Source: Bacillus_BU sp051233475
Lineage (GTDB): Bacteria > Bacillota > Bacilli > Bacillales > Cytobacillaceae
Direction: 5' to 3'
Length of the DNA: 64,000 bases
Assembly: GCF_051233475.1 (NCBI RefSeq)
Contig: NZ_JBKFGH010000006.1
Location: 124,001-188,000 of the forward strand
Shown here: positions 25,636-34,423 of the stretch, in pieces
Layout of the letters: every line of letters begins with the position of its first letter
Numbering within the stretch: the first letter of the stretch is position 1
Program-made: the position numbers and the translations under genes
The notes under the pieces: model-generated
The model's database searches: none
The model's input: the letters and a program-made list of their open reading frames with translations, nothing else
What the model was told of the DNA's origin: nothing

Positions 25636-26512
25636 CATGTGATCAGGCAGCAAACGCCTGAAAAAAGCTCCCAGTGTGGGAACGATCAGAGCGTGAATGT
25701 GCCAAAAATGCCACAGTAGGAACGATCAGCGCGTGAATGTGCCCGTGGAAGTCTAAAAAAAGCCCCAGCGGGAACGATCAGCGCGTGAATGTGCCCGTGG
25801 AAGTCTAAAAAACGCCACGGAGGGAACAATCAGGTCGTGAATGTGCCCGCAAACGCCTGAAAAGAGCCGTAGAGGGAACGATCAGAGTGCGAATGTGCCC
25901 GCCAACGTCAAAAAAGAGCCGCAGAGGGAACAATCAGCGCGTGAATGTGCCCGCCAACGTCAAAAAAGAACCAAAGAGGGAACAATCAGAGCATGAATGT
26001 GCCCGCCAACGTCAAAAAAATGCCCCAGAGGGAACAATCAGCGCGTGAATGTGCCCGCCAACGTCAAAAAAGAACCAAAGAGGGAACAATCAGAGCATGA
26101 ATGTGCCCGCCAACGTCAAAAAAATGCCCCAGAGGGAACAATCAGCGCGTGAATGTGCCCGCCAACGTCAAAAAAATGCCCCAGAGGGAACAATCAGCGC
26201 GTGAATGTGCCCGCAAACGTCAAAAAAGAGCCGCAGAGGGAACAATCAGCGCGTGAATGTGCCCGCCAACGTCAAAAAAACGCCCCAGAGGGAACAATCA
26301 GGTCGTGAATGTGCCCGCCAACGTCAAAAAAACGCCCCAGAGGGAACAATCAGGTCGTGAATGTGCCGCCAACGCCTGAAAAGAGCCACGGAGGGAACAC
26401 TCAGAGATGAACGTGCCCGCCAACGCCTGAAAAGAGCCGCAGAGGGAACAATCAGAGCATGAACGTGCCCGCAAACGCCTGAAAAAAGCCAAAGTGGGAA
26501 CGATCAGAGAAT
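25636..26512. repeat. Tandem array of a 52-bp repeat, 17 copies
   Basis: The GGGAAC core recurs with its last G at 25680, 25720, 25772, 25824, 25876, 25928, 25980, 26032, 26084, 26136, 26188, 26240, 26292, 26344, 26395, 26446 and 26498, i.e. exactly 52 bp apart over most of the array. Each unit contains an imperfect inverted repeat (GGGAACAATCA, loop GCGCG, TGAATGTGCCC; 9 of 11 pairs) and a linker AACGTCAAAAAA. A two-unit block of about 104 bp is duplicated exactly (about 25970-26177). The flanking copies are the most degenerate. It fills the gap between ureD and the nitronate monooxygenase gene. The linkers are nearly identical, so this is not a CRISPR. No convincing gene lies inside. Confidence 0.92.
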
Positions 26513-26707
26513 AATCGCAACAACGAACATTCGATAAAATCCAAGGCACTAACAAGAAATGATCATGTGCCCCTGCCCTCAACAAAAAACAATAATAAAA
26601 TAAAGCCAACCAAAAAAGTAACAAATTTGAAAGTCGCCAAAGAATCCATTATGATAGAAAATGAGTAACTATATTCAGAAATTTCTGACACAAACGGAGG
26701 CGTTTTT

Positions 26708-27700
26708 ATGGGAAAAGCAATTCCGGAAAGCTGGTGGAGCCAGTTATCCTTGCCAGTCATATCGGCACCAATGTTCTTAGTTTCTGGCCCTGAACTTGTG
26801 AAGGAGTGCTGTTTAAACGGAGTAATTGGCTCGTTTCCTGCTCCAAATGCCAGGCCAATACATGTTTTGGATCAGTGGATGAACCAATTAAATACGGAAT
26901 TAGCGAATGCTAAAGAAAAGAATCCAACTATGAGGGTAGCTCCATGGGCGATGAATATGGTGGTCCATAGCTCTTATAGCCGGCTTGATGAGGAACTGGA
27001 GCTCGTTCGCAAGCATCAGCCTCAGTTGGTGATCACCTCATTAGGAAGTCCGAAACAAGTAGTAGAAATTGTTCATGGCTATGGAGGTCTTGTTTTTTCA
27101 GATGTCAGCAATGTGAAATTTGCTAAAAAAGCTGCAGAAGCTGGAGTGGATGGCTTAATTTTAGTCGCGAGTGGAGCTGGTGGACATGCAGGGGATATAA
27201 ACGGTATTGCTTTTGTTGAAATAGTTCGGGGATTCTGGGATGGAATCATTGTGTTAGCTGGAGGAATCTCAACCGGGGCAGGGATTTTAGCTGCCCAAGC
27301 AGCTGGGGCGGATCTGGCTTATATGGGGACTCGGTTCATCGTAGCCGAAGAAAGCATGGCAAGTGAAGAATATCGCCAAATGTTGGTAGGAGCAACTTTT
27401 GATGATATCATTTTAACTGATGCTTTTTCAGGGGTAAAAGCGAACATGCTTATTCCAAGTATTGTGAAGGCAGGATTAGATCCGAAGGCATTAACAAAAA
27501 AGGAAAATATAGACTTTAACCATATGCAAACAGAAAATAACGTAAAAGCTTGGCGCGATATTTGGTCTGCTGGTCATGGGGTTGGTTCAATTGAAAAAAT
27601 TGGACCAGTTCGTGACATTATTAAAGGATTGGAAAATGAATACCGAGTTGCAGTTAACAGATTGAGCGAGAAGGCAAATAAGACAAGGATAAGGGAATAA
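26708..27700 (+). CDS. Nitronate monooxygenase (2-nitropropane dioxygenase family)
   Basis: ATG with ACGGAGGCG upstream. The product has 330 residues and forms a FMN-binding TIM barrel: SAPMFLVSGPELV at strand 1, GVDGLILVASGAGGHAGD with the glycine-rich loop and His near residue 160, VLAGGISTGAGILAAQAAGADLAYMGTRFI for the phosphate-binding loop. Family enzymes oxidise alkyl nitronates such as propionate 3-nitronate using FMN and oxygen, a detoxification role. It is a single gene with its own terminator. Precise substrate is unverified. Confidence 0.88.
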   Translation: MGKAIPESWWSQLSLPVISAPMFLVSGPELVKECCLNGVIGSFPAPNARPIHVLDQWMNQLNTELANAKEKNPTMRVAPWAMNMVVHSSYSRLDEELELVRKHQPQLVITSLGSPKQVVEIVHGYGGLVFSDVSNVKFAKKAAEAGVDGLILVASGAGGHAGDINGIAFVEIVRGFWDGIIVLAGGISTGAGILAAQAAGADLAYMGTRFIVAEESMASEEYRQMLVGATFDDIILTDAFSGVKANMLIPSIVKAGLDPKALTKKENIDFNHMQTENNVKAWRDIWSAGHGVGSIEKIGPVRDIIKGLENEYRVAVNRLSEKANKTRIRE

Positions 27701-27738
27701 ACATTTCTAAAAAGGGCTTGTTTTTAGCAAGATTCCGG

Positions 27739-27769
27739 GGCGGAACCATAAATATGGTTCTGCCTTTTT
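27739..27769 (+). terminator. Intrinsic terminator after the nitronate monooxygenase gene
   Basis: GGCGGAACCATA/TATGGTTCTGCC stem followed by TTTTT. Confidence 0.85.
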
Positions 27770-27870
27770 AAATTGGTAGGACTTTTCTGCTGGTATTTTT
27801 ATAGAAAACAATGTATTCTAAAGGAAAACACCAACGGAATTTTGTTGACGAGAAGCGAGGTGAAAATATT

Positions 27871-28968
27871 ATGGTCATTAACACCGATGTTGTTATTGTT
27901 GGGGCTGGGCCTGGCGGGGCTTTATTAGGCTATTTATTAGCTAAGCAAAATGTTAATACAGTGGTTTTAGAACGGAATTCAAAAATCGATAAGGAATTTA
28001 GGGGAGAGCATCTTAATGAACAGGGTGAAACGGTATTAAAAAAACACAACTTGTTTCAACTGATTCAGGAATATGGGCTTCTTCCGATGGAATGGATTGA
28101 GTACTGGAATCAAGGCAAACCTTTCAAAACCATTATTCCAAGCTCCGGGCAGGAGCATCTTGGGATCCATGTTCCGCAAAATCACTTGCTTAAAGTACTA
28201 ACCGATGAAGCGAAGCAGTTTGCAAACTATCAGCTTCTCATGAACACTGCAGTCAATGGATTAATTCAAGATGATGCTGGGAAGTATGTTGGAGTAAAAG
28301 CTATGTGCAATGGGGAAGAAGTCATTATCCACTCCTCTTATGTCATAGCAGCAGATGGACGTTTTTCAACCGTCAGAAAGTTAGCCAATGTAACAGCTCA
28401 TTCTAGAAAACATGGATATGATCTTCTCTGGGCGAAAATTTCTACGCCAAAAGGGTGGGATCCGACCATTCGCTTTGCTATTGTTGACGGAAAGCAGCTT
28501 GCCTTGTTTACTCAAGCAGGAGGGTTTATTCAAATTGGTTGGAATATAAATGAAGGTTCTTACCCGGAAATCCGAAAACAATCGTTTAAACCGTTTATCC
28601 AGCAATTGATCAATGCTTTTCCAGCCTTAGCTGCTCAGGTTCAACAGAGTATTCGGTCTTGGGATGATTTCGTTCCATTATCCGTATTCAGCAGTCGTTT
28701 AGAGAAATGGGTGAAGAATGATTCGTTAATTTTTATCGGAGATTCTGCTCACACCATGACGCCAACTGGGGCTTTTGGAATAAATAGCTCATTAAAGGAT
28801 GCGGATGAATTGGCGGAAGCGTTACTAACCATAATGGATTTAAAAACGAATCCTTCTGCCTATTTAAAGTCTTTCGAGAAAAATAGATTACAGGAAATGA
28901 CACTGTTGCAGGAACAACAGCTTAAAATGGAAGCAGGGTTTAAAGAGAATTTCATTGTAATGAGCTAA
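27871..28968 (+). CDS. FAD-dependent monooxygenase (PHBH/UbiH-like)
   Basis: The ATG at 27871 with GAGGTG eight bases upstream was preferred to an ATG 60 bases earlier. The product has 365 residues. The N-terminal dinucleotide motif VIVGAGPGGALLG, the internal AADGRFSTVRK (DG motif) and FIGDSAHTMTPTGAFGINSSLKDA (GD motif that contacts FAD) define a class A flavin monooxygenase or related halogenase/reductase. It is cytoplasmic. A GTP cyclohydrolase II gene follows after about 100 bases on the same strand, so a link to flavin supply or to a pteridine/deazaflavin-type product is possible. The substrate is unknown. Confidence 0.85.
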   Translation: MVINTDVVIVGAGPGGALLGYLLAKQNVNTVVLERNSKIDKEFRGEHLNEQGETVLKKHNLFQLIQEYGLLPMEWIEYWNQGKPFKTIIPSSGQEHLGIHVPQNHLLKVLTDEAKQFANYQLLMNTAVNGLIQDDAGKYVGVKAMCNGEEVIIHSSYVIAADGRFSTVRKLANVTAHSRKHGYDLLWAKISTPKGWDPTIRFAIVDGKQLALFTQAGGFIQIGWNINEGSYPEIRKQSFKPFIQQLINAFPALAAQVQQSIRSWDDFVPLSVFSSRLEKWVKNDSLIFIGDSAHTMTPTGAFGINSSLKDADELAEALLTIMDLKTNPSAYLKSFEKNRLQEMTLLQEQQLKMEAGFKENFIVMS

Positions 28969-28980
28969 CGAGTAATTAAA

Positions 28981-29076
28981 ATGAGTATGAATGATTTCAA
29001 CGAAAAATGGCATGATATGGATAAAATGAAAGCCTTTTTCGATTCTATCTATTATAGAGGTGATCGTCGTGATTGA
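28981..29076 (+). CDS. Possible 31-residue coupling ORF ahead of GTP cyclohydrolase II
   Basis: An open frame MSMNDFNEKWHDMDKMKAFF... of 31 codons starts 12 bases after the monooxygenase stop and ends at 29076, overlapping the next gene's start by 8 bases. Its ribosome binding site is weak. The high charge and clean overlap suggest a translated, coupled microprotein, but chance cannot be excluded at this length. Confidence 0.25.
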   Translation: MSMNDFNEKWHDMDKMKAFFDSIYYRGDRRD

Positions 29077-29836
29077 CCCAAAAGTTGTGTCTACTCTAAG
29101 AGAAAAAATTACTGTCATAAGAAATAATGGAAAATCTATTTTTCTGGTTGGACCGATTCAATTACCAGTTAATTTAGACGGGGAAACGAAACTTTTTCAG
29201 TGGTATTGCTGGTTGAAATGTGAAAATATGGCCGGACATTTTTGTAAAGATGGTTCCTACGATACAGAAAAAATTATTGAGACTCTTTCATCTTCTAATC
29301 TTGCTGAAATGCAACAATCAAGCGTCCTAGTTTATGGGGATTTTGTTAATGCAGAGGATGCGTTAATCAGAATGCATAGCATTTGTCATACAGGAGATAT
29401 TTTTGGAAGTAAGCGCTGCGATTGCGGTTTCCAACTGAAGCAGGCAATGAAAATGATTTCCCAGCACGGAGCAGGTGCACTTTTTTATCTTGCCAATCAT
29501 GAAGGAAGAGGAATTGGTTTATTTAGTAAAGCAATGGCCTATATTCTTCAAGAACAAGGACTTGATACAGTGGAAGCCAATCTTCAGCTTGGATTTGTGG
29601 ACGATGCCCGTAACTATGATGACGCGATTCAAGTATTAAAAACACTTCGCTCAAAGCCAGTTACATTAATCACCAACAATCCTAGGAAACTTGACGCCTT
29701 GCAAAAATTAGATGCCAATGTTACGGAGAGAGTAGCATTATGGGGCGATATTTCAGAGTACAATCAAAAATATTTGGAAACGAAAATTGAGCGTTCCGGT
29801 CATTTTGATGATTTAATCCTCGATGATCAACATTGA
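29069..29836 (+). CDS. GTP cyclohydrolase II (RibA type, monofunctional)
   Basis: Of two in-frame GTGs, the one at 29069 has GAGGTG at the right distance (7 bases). The product has 255 residues. The zinc site CHTGDIFGSKRCDCG carries the three cysteines, HEGRGIGL and the YILQEQGLDTVEAN region follow, the catalytic Asp/Arg pair lies in LGFVDDARNY, and TLITNNPRK matches the family. It opens GTP to the first riboflavin intermediate in the cytoplasm. It is not fused to a DHBP synthase domain as the Bacillus rib-operon RibA is, and its first about 85 residues are an extra N-terminal extension. It is therefore probably an accessory copy serving the adjacent monooxygenase or a separate pathway. Confidence 0.85.
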   Translation: MIDPKVVSTLREKITVIRNNGKSIFLVGPIQLPVNLDGETKLFQWYCWLKCENMAGHFCKDGSYDTEKIIETLSSSNLAEMQQSSVLVYGDFVNAEDALIRMHSICHTGDIFGSKRCDCGFQLKQAMKMISQHGAGALFYLANHEGRGIGLFSKAMAYILQEQGLDTVEANLQLGFVDDARNYDDAIQVLKTLRSKPVTLITNNPRKLDALQKLDANVTERVALWGDISEYNQKYLETKIERSGHFDDLILDDQH

Positions 29837-29881
29837 TTTAGTAATCGAGGGTGAGATGACACTTAAATTTTTTGCTCACTG

Positions 29882-30478
29882 CTAGTCCAATTCCTTTTCA
29901 GAAAGGAGTTCACAAAAGACGATCAGCCGTTGTTTATCCGAGTGTTCAGGATGGCAGGTTATCAGTGTGATCATTGATTTCCCTTTAATGGGATTAAGCA
30001 CTTCAATATCGGAGGGAGCAACAATTTTTTTGTCAAAAACTTTATAGGTAAAAACTTTGTTTTGCGTAGAAATAATCACTTTGTTGCCTAAATTTAATTC
30101 ATTTAGACGATTGAAAAACTCTCCATATGTATAAGAACGATGGCCTGCAATGGCAAAGTTTTTATCTTTTTTTGCTAATTCATTAATAGAACTGCTTGAT
30201 GGAAGATGACCAACGGCATAGCGAATATTTTCAGGAGAAGCCCCTTCAACTATTGGAGTCATTAATTTAATTTTAGGGATTTGAAGAATACCTATCGCAT
30301 CACCTTCATTTTGTTCAACTTGTTGAGGATTCTCTTTTGTGGAGACTTCTGTAAAACTTAATGAAGTATATTCTTCGATAAGCTTTTTCTGTTCAAAATA
30401 GGTTTTTCCTTTTGCGTAGACGATAAACAATAATAGCGAAACACCAATAAGGAAGAACAAATTTCCTAGTTTTTTCAT
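29882..30478 (-). CDS. Sortase, class D-like
   Basis: ATG at 30478 with an AAAAGGAG site. The product has 198 residues: an N-terminal membrane anchor (about 5-22), a linker, then the sortase beta-barrel. The catalytic His is in FAIAGHRSYT, the Cys in ITLITCHPEH, and the Arg in SDKQRLIVFC. Small size, N-terminal anchor and TLITCHP fit the class D group of Bacillus. The adjacent upstream gene encodes an LPKTG-terminated protein, the likely substrate, which it would attach to the peptidoglycan cross-bridge. Class D sortases often prefer LPNTA, so class is tentative. Confidence 0.88.
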   Translation of the reverse strand: MKKLGNLFFLIGVSLLLFIVYAKGKTYFEQKKLIEEYTSLSFTEVSTKENPQQVEQNEGDAIGILQIPKIKLMTPIVEGASPENIRYAVGHLPSSSSINELAKKDKNFAIAGHRSYTYGEFFNRLNELNLGNKVIISTQNKVFTYKVFDKKIVAPSDIEVLNPIKGKSMITLITCHPEHSDKQRLIVFCELLSEKELD

Positions 30479-30495
30479 GAATCCTGTAACTCCTT

Positions 30496-30523
30496 TAAAA
30501 AAAGGAGGGTAATCACCCTCCCA
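30496..30523 (-). terminator. Intrinsic terminator between the LPXTG protein gene and the sortase gene
   Basis: GGAGGGT/ACCCTCC stem; on the minus strand a run of seven T follows. The sortase ribosome binding site lies just downstream, so read-through probably supplies sortase expression at a lower level. Confidence 0.75.
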
Positions 30524-30564
30524 AGAATATTTATATTACTTAAAAAACGGTAAGCAAAAGCTTT

Positions 30565-31896
30565 TTACACTGTTTGAAACTTTATTCTTCTTAAAACAGA
30601 GCCTAAAACCATCAATAATGCTGAAACGAGTAATAGAATGGAAGAATTCATAGCGGAACCTGTTTTAGGTAATGAATTCCCATCAATTGTTGAATTACTT
30701 GTGTTTACTGCAGTATTTACAGTTTTGGTGTTGTTATCGTTATTTTTTGTATTATCATTAGCTGGGTTTTTGTCATCATGTTGATTGTCATCACTAGGTT
30801 GGTTGTTGTCTCCAGATGGGTTGTCATTTCCGGATTGGTTGTCATTTCCGGATTGGTTGTTATCTCCAGGTTGGTTGTCATTCCCAGATTGATTGTCATC
30901 ATCAGGTTGATTATCATTACCAGACTGATCGTCGTCCCCAGGTTGGGAAGGATCTTCTTGTTTTGAAGTATAGTCCTCGTATTCTAAAACACCTGTGTGA
31001 AGATCACCAACAATTACAGTATTGTCTGTGTCAATAATGACGACCCCTCCATGTTCCCAAATATACTCATCGGTTTCTACTTTTTCAGATTCAACAACAC
31101 CTGCATGGACATCACCTAGAACCGGATTGCTTACATCTGCGTCAATTAAAGCACTATGGGAATATTCATAGTCCTCGGTTTTAATGTGAGTATTCTCAAG
31201 GACATCTGCATGAGCATCGCCAATAACAGGATTACTCACAGCCGCCTCAACTAATGCAGTGTGTGAATATTCACTATCATCCGTTTGAAGGTTTGTCTCT
31301 TCGCCAACCCCAACATGAGCATCTCCGACGATTGAATCTTGGACATCGGCAACTACTAATGCTTTATGTGAATAATCATAATCATTTGTTTCAGCTGTTG
31401 TTGATTCAAGCACACCTGCATGAGTGTCACCGAGTATAGCTGAATCATTTATGTCAGCTTGAATAATGCCCTCAGAAACAAATGATCCGTCTTCAGTTTC
31501 AACCTTTTTCGTGCTGATTGCATCAATTTCCACATCACCAGTTAAAGGCGTTAAAAGACTTCCGCCTAATTTAATGTTCACAAGTGAGCTTTTCGATTCA
31601 CTTACGACACTTTCATCTACTAAGCTTTGATCACTTGTATTAGCGGGAGGTGCTGTTGGAATAGTAGGCACTTCTGGCAGACTAGGCACTTCTGGCAGAC
31701 TAGTAACCGTATTGGTTAGTTCAGTTACGACATTTTGTGGCGCTACTTGTTGAACTAAGGAATCTGCTCCGGCTAATGCTTTAGTAGCATCTAGCTCTTC
31801 TGCACCAGCGTGACCTCCGAAAAGGGATAACCCGATAGCCATTGAACCTGCAACAATAATACTTTTTAACGATTTAACAACAAAATTTTTATTCAT
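30565..31896 (-). CDS. LPXTG-anchored surface protein with 35-residue GD-repeats
   Basis: I chose ATG at 31896, preceded by AAGGAG and giving a signal peptide (about residues 1-32); a longer frame reaches 32043. The product has 443 residues. Five repeats start at Gly 156, 191, 226, 261 and 297, period 35 (36 once), each with a GD(T/A/V/L)H(A/V/T)(G/D)V core and most with a following EYSH/DYSH. Residues about 314-390 are an Asp/Asn/Gly-rich spacer that could span the wall. LPKTG at 409-413, a hydrophobic helix and RRIK complete the sorting signal. The upstream secreted protein shares the repeat. I do not know this repeat; ligand and function are unknown. Confidence 0.85.
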   Translation of the reverse strand: MNKNFVVKSLKSIIVAGSMAIGLSLFGGHAGAEELDATKALAGADSLVQQVAPQNVVTELTNTVTSLPEVPSLPEVPTIPTAPPANTSDQSLVDESVVSESKSSLVNIKLGGSLLTPLTGDVEIDAISTKKVETEDGSFVSEGIIQADINDSAILGDTHAGVLESTTAETNDYDYSHKALVVADVQDSIVGDAHVGVGEETNLQTDDSEYSHTALVEAAVSNPVIGDAHADVLENTHIKTEDYEYSHSALIDADVSNPVLGDVHAGVVESEKVETDEYIWEHGGVVIIDTDNTVIVGDLHTGVLEYEDYTSKQEDPSQPGDDDQSGNDNQPDDDNQSGNDNQPGDNNQSGNDNQSGNDNPSGDNNQPSDDNQHDDKNPANDNTKNNDNNTKTVNTAVNTSNSTIDGNSLPKTGSAMNSSILLLVSALLMVLGSVLRRIKFQTV

Positions 31897-31925
31897 TTTA
31901 ATCTCCTTCTTCTTAATTGTATTTT

Positions 31926-32993
31926 TTATGATAAGAAGAAGGAGTTTTTCGGTGGTTCTGCTGGTGGACCTGTTGTCCATTGATTTGTGATTTCTCTTAG
32001 TTTGCAGTGAAGTTGATTGGTCATTGTCACTTCGTTTAAGCAACCTAGATTAAGGTAGGCTGCTACCCCTGAGCCTCCGCCCAAATTAAAAGCTCCGCCA
32101 CTACCACTGCCACTACCACTACCACTATTAGAAGGAGTTGGACTTGAGACAAATGGCGCTGATAATGCTAAGCTTAACGAATGGTTCGCGTTTTCGTTTA
32201 GATTATTTATGATCGTTATTAATTCTGATGAATCATTTTCTGAGCGATTACTTAACAAATTTTTAAAGAAGGGAAATGATATCGTATCCGTATCGTCAGC
32301 GTCAGTCCCTAATGTTACATTAAGTATTCCATCGCCAGAATTTACATTAGACTTTGTAATGATGGCGTTTTCACCATTTACTGGAAGCCCTGTTCCAGAT
32401 CCATCTAATTTAGGTTCATTTCCTTCAGGCTTCTTTTCTGGAAATGTTATATCCGTAGGATCAGAGTTGTCAGAAGGATTTGTTATGGTTGGTTTAGTCG
32501 TAATGGATTCAGATCCGCCAATTTTTATTGTCGTATCGACAAGTGGCGAATCATTTAATTCAACATTAACTAAACTGCCATCTTTCTTGGTGGTATTTCC
32601 ATTAACAGTCTCATTGACTTCAACTATTCCAATGTGTGTATCACCTAATAGATTATTCATCTCAATCGTTGCTAAACTTCCTGAGGAAACTTGTCCGTCG
32701 GTTTGAGTTTCTTCTTTTCCCGATAGGACTCCAACATTAACGTTTCCTAACAGGGCTGAATCACTAATCCCGATTTCGAGTAATCCACCTTGCGTTGAGA
32801 CGCTTTCTCCAGTATCGGACAAAGTGGTTTTCTCCGAGAGTAAGTTCACACTAACATTGCCAAGACCACTCACGCCTACGCTGGTGCTAAGTAGTCCCTG
32901 ACTCCCACCAATTTGTGCGTGAATGATAGAAGGAGCTACAATCGTGAAACAAATAGTAAACAAGAATATAAGTCCGTTTCTAATTCCTTTCAC
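31926..32993 (-). CDS. Secreted protein sharing the GD-repeat family
   Basis: GTG start at 32993 with GGAAGG just upstream. The product has 355 residues with a signal peptide (about 1-26, cleavage near AQIGG). Degenerate repeats of the same type occur: GNVSV near 45, GNVNVGVL at 83 and GDTHIGIVE at 117, about 35 residues apart. A Thr/Pro/Asp-rich stretch (165-205), a Ser-Gly run near 290-300 and two Cys (318, 330) follow. No LPXTG or transmembrane end is present, so it is released or non-covalently bound. It ends 29 bases before the LPXTG gene, so they are probably co-transcribed. Confidence 0.75.
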   Translation of the reverse strand: MKGIRNGLIFLFTICFTIVAPSIIHAQIGGSQGLLSTSVGVSGLGNVSVNLLSEKTTLSDTGESVSTQGGLLEIGISDSALLGNVNVGVLSGKEETQTDGQVSSGSLATIEMNNLLGDTHIGIVEVNETVNGNTTKKDGSLVNVELNDSPLVDTTIKIGGSESITTKPTITNPSDNSDPTDITFPEKKPEGNEPKLDGSGTGLPVNGENAIITKSNVNSGDGILNVTLGTDADDTDTISFPFFKNLLSNRSENDSSELITIINNLNENANHSLSLALSAPFVSSPTPSNSGSGSGSGSGGAFNLGGGSGVAAYLNLGCLNEVTMTNQLHCKLREITNQWTTGPPAEPPKNSFFLS

Positions 32994-33226
32994 CCCCTTC
33001 CTTTCCGTTGGAATCTATTACCAATATAAATTTTGACAAATTTTGCGGATGAAATCAACAGTAAACGAAAACTTCTAAATATTTGGTTAAAAGGACCTAG
33101 TAAGCCTTTCAGCTTAAAAATATCTCTGAATTCCAAAACATCAGTTTTTTAGACGATACATACGAAAAAAAATAATGTTAAAATAGAAAAGTCACTCAGG
33201 ACTTAAGAAGAAACGGGGGAGAAAAG

Positions 33227-33973
33227 ATGATGAAAAACAATCAAGATATTATGCTCATCGCTTTAGATATGGACGGGACATTGCTTAATGATCAAGGTGA
33301 AGTATCGTTAGCCAATCGAGAAATGATAAAGAGAGCACAAGACAATGGCATTCATGTCATTTGCAGCACGGGCAGATCTTTAATTACCTCCCGTGAATAC
33401 GTTAAGTCTTTAGGTCTTTCGTCCTATCATATAACTGTAAATGGCAGTGAAATTTGGGATGAAAGAGGAGAACTAGTTCAACGAATTGTTATTCCAACAG
33501 CACAAATTCAATGGATGCTACATATAGCGAAAGAATACGAGGTTAAATTTTGGGCAACAGCGACCGACCATGTTTGGCGCAGAGAAATGCCAGAGGATAT
33601 TAGTCAGCATGTTTGGTTAAAATTTGGCTACGAAATAGAAAATGATGAAATTCGGAACAAGGTATATGAGAAGCTACAAACTCGTAAACAGTTGCTGGAG
33701 TTCAGTAATTCTAGTCCGATCAATATTGAAATTAATTCATACGGTGTCAATAAAGCAAAAGGAATTGAGGTTGTATGCGACCGCCTTGGCATTAACATGT
33801 CTCAGGTGATGGCAGTAGGAGATAGCTTGAATGACCTACCCATGATTCAGGCAGCAGGAATTGGAGTGGCAATGGGGAATGCTCAGGTAATCGTTAAACA
33901 TCATGCAGACTGGGTGACAGACTCAAATAATCAGGACGGGGTAGCAAAAGCAATTCAAAAGTGGGTTTTTTAA
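33227..33973 (+). CDS. HAD-superfamily Cof-type phosphatase
   Basis: ATG with a GGGGGAGA site; the next codon is also ATG and could be the start. The product has 248 residues. Motif I is ALDMDGTLLND with the nucleophile Asp, motif II is ICSTGR, motif III Lys is in NKAKGIEVV, and motif IV is VGDSLNDLPMIQAAG. This is the Cof/YkrA/YwtE subgroup with a C2 cap, which dephosphorylates small sugar or nucleotide phosphates in the cytoplasm. The substrate cannot be predicted. It is divergent from the surface-protein operon with 230 bases between, in which I see no clear operator. Confidence 0.88.
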   Translation: MMKNNQDIMLIALDMDGTLLNDQGEVSLANREMIKRAQDNGIHVICSTGRSLITSREYVKSLGLSSYHITVNGSEIWDERGELVQRIVIPTAQIQWMLHIAKEYEVKFWATATDHVWRREMPEDISQHVWLKFGYEIENDEIRNKVYEKLQTRKQLLEFSNSSPINIEINSYGVNKAKGIEVVCDRLGINMSQVMAVGDSLNDLPMIQAAGIGVAMGNAQVIVKHHADWVTDSNNQDGVAKAIQKWVF

Positions 33974-33979
33974 AATAGA

Positions 33980-34023
33980 AGGGGAACAAATCAGAAAAGC
34001 TATTTTTCAGATTTGTTCCCCTT
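33980..34023. terminator. Bidirectional intrinsic terminator
   Basis: AAGGGGAACAAATC pairs perfectly with GATTTGTTCCCCTT across a 16-nt loop, between two converging genes. Confidence 0.9.
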
Positions 34024-34029
34024 TATCTA

Positions 34030-34302
34030 TCATTTCTTTTTCGGAACGATTTTTACATATTTATAGCCTGGCTTGAGCTTGAATTTCTCAGTCCCTGATT
34101 TAGTTTTAACTTGAAAAAGGGTGAATTTTCCTGGTTGATGATCAAGAACATCGATTTTAATGATATCACGGTCAGCAAATCGTTTTTCAATTTTTCTTAT
34201 TTGTTTTTCTCGTTTCTCACCAAATAAGAAGTCATAAAGCAAGATAAGCACATATAAAAGGGGAATGCCGATCAACAAAGTATAAAGGATAGATGTAAGC
34301 AT
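34030..34302 (-). CDS. Small membrane-anchored protein of unknown function
   Basis: ATG at 34302 with AAAGGATG about 12 bases upstream. The 90-residue product has one hydrophobic helix (about 5-27), then a basic domain with KRFADRDIIKIDVLDHQPGKFTLFQVKTKSG, likely a small beta domain in the cytoplasm or outside. The C-terminus is very basic (KIVPKKK). I do not recognise the family. It lies between the HAD phosphatase and the qox operon and has its own terminator. Confidence 0.6.
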   Translation of the reverse strand: MLTSILYTLLIGIPLLYVLILLYDFLFGEKREKQIRKIEKRFADRDIIKIDVLDHQPGKFTLFQVKTKSGTEKFKLKPGYKYVKIVPKKK

Positions 34303-34423
34303 GGCTGTAATAGAACATCCTTTCTATAAAAATAGATAATCTAAATTATAACCTTATTGCAGGTAGAAAACCATTTTGTTAAAAATTATTTATTCACCCG
34401 ACTAGAATCATTGTTTTTGGATC

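Noticed and set aside
25636..26512. CRISPR array
   Set aside because: The 52-bp units are repeated as a whole; the stretches between the inverted-repeat cores are nearly identical rather than unique, and no cas genes are nearby.
26298..26624. Minus-strand open frame of 108 codons in the repeat array
   Set aside because: It is a translation of the 52-bp repeats, with Cys/Ser-rich periodic sequence and no credible ribosome binding site.
29837..29881. Terminator between GTP cyclohydrolase II and sortase genes
   Set aside because: Only weak CTCGAT/ATCGAG and GTGAG/CTCAC pairings are visible, without a proper T run.
30717..31037. Additional open frames over the Asp/Asn-rich part of the LPXTG gene
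   Set aside because: They are frame-shifted readings of the repetitive spacer of the real gene.
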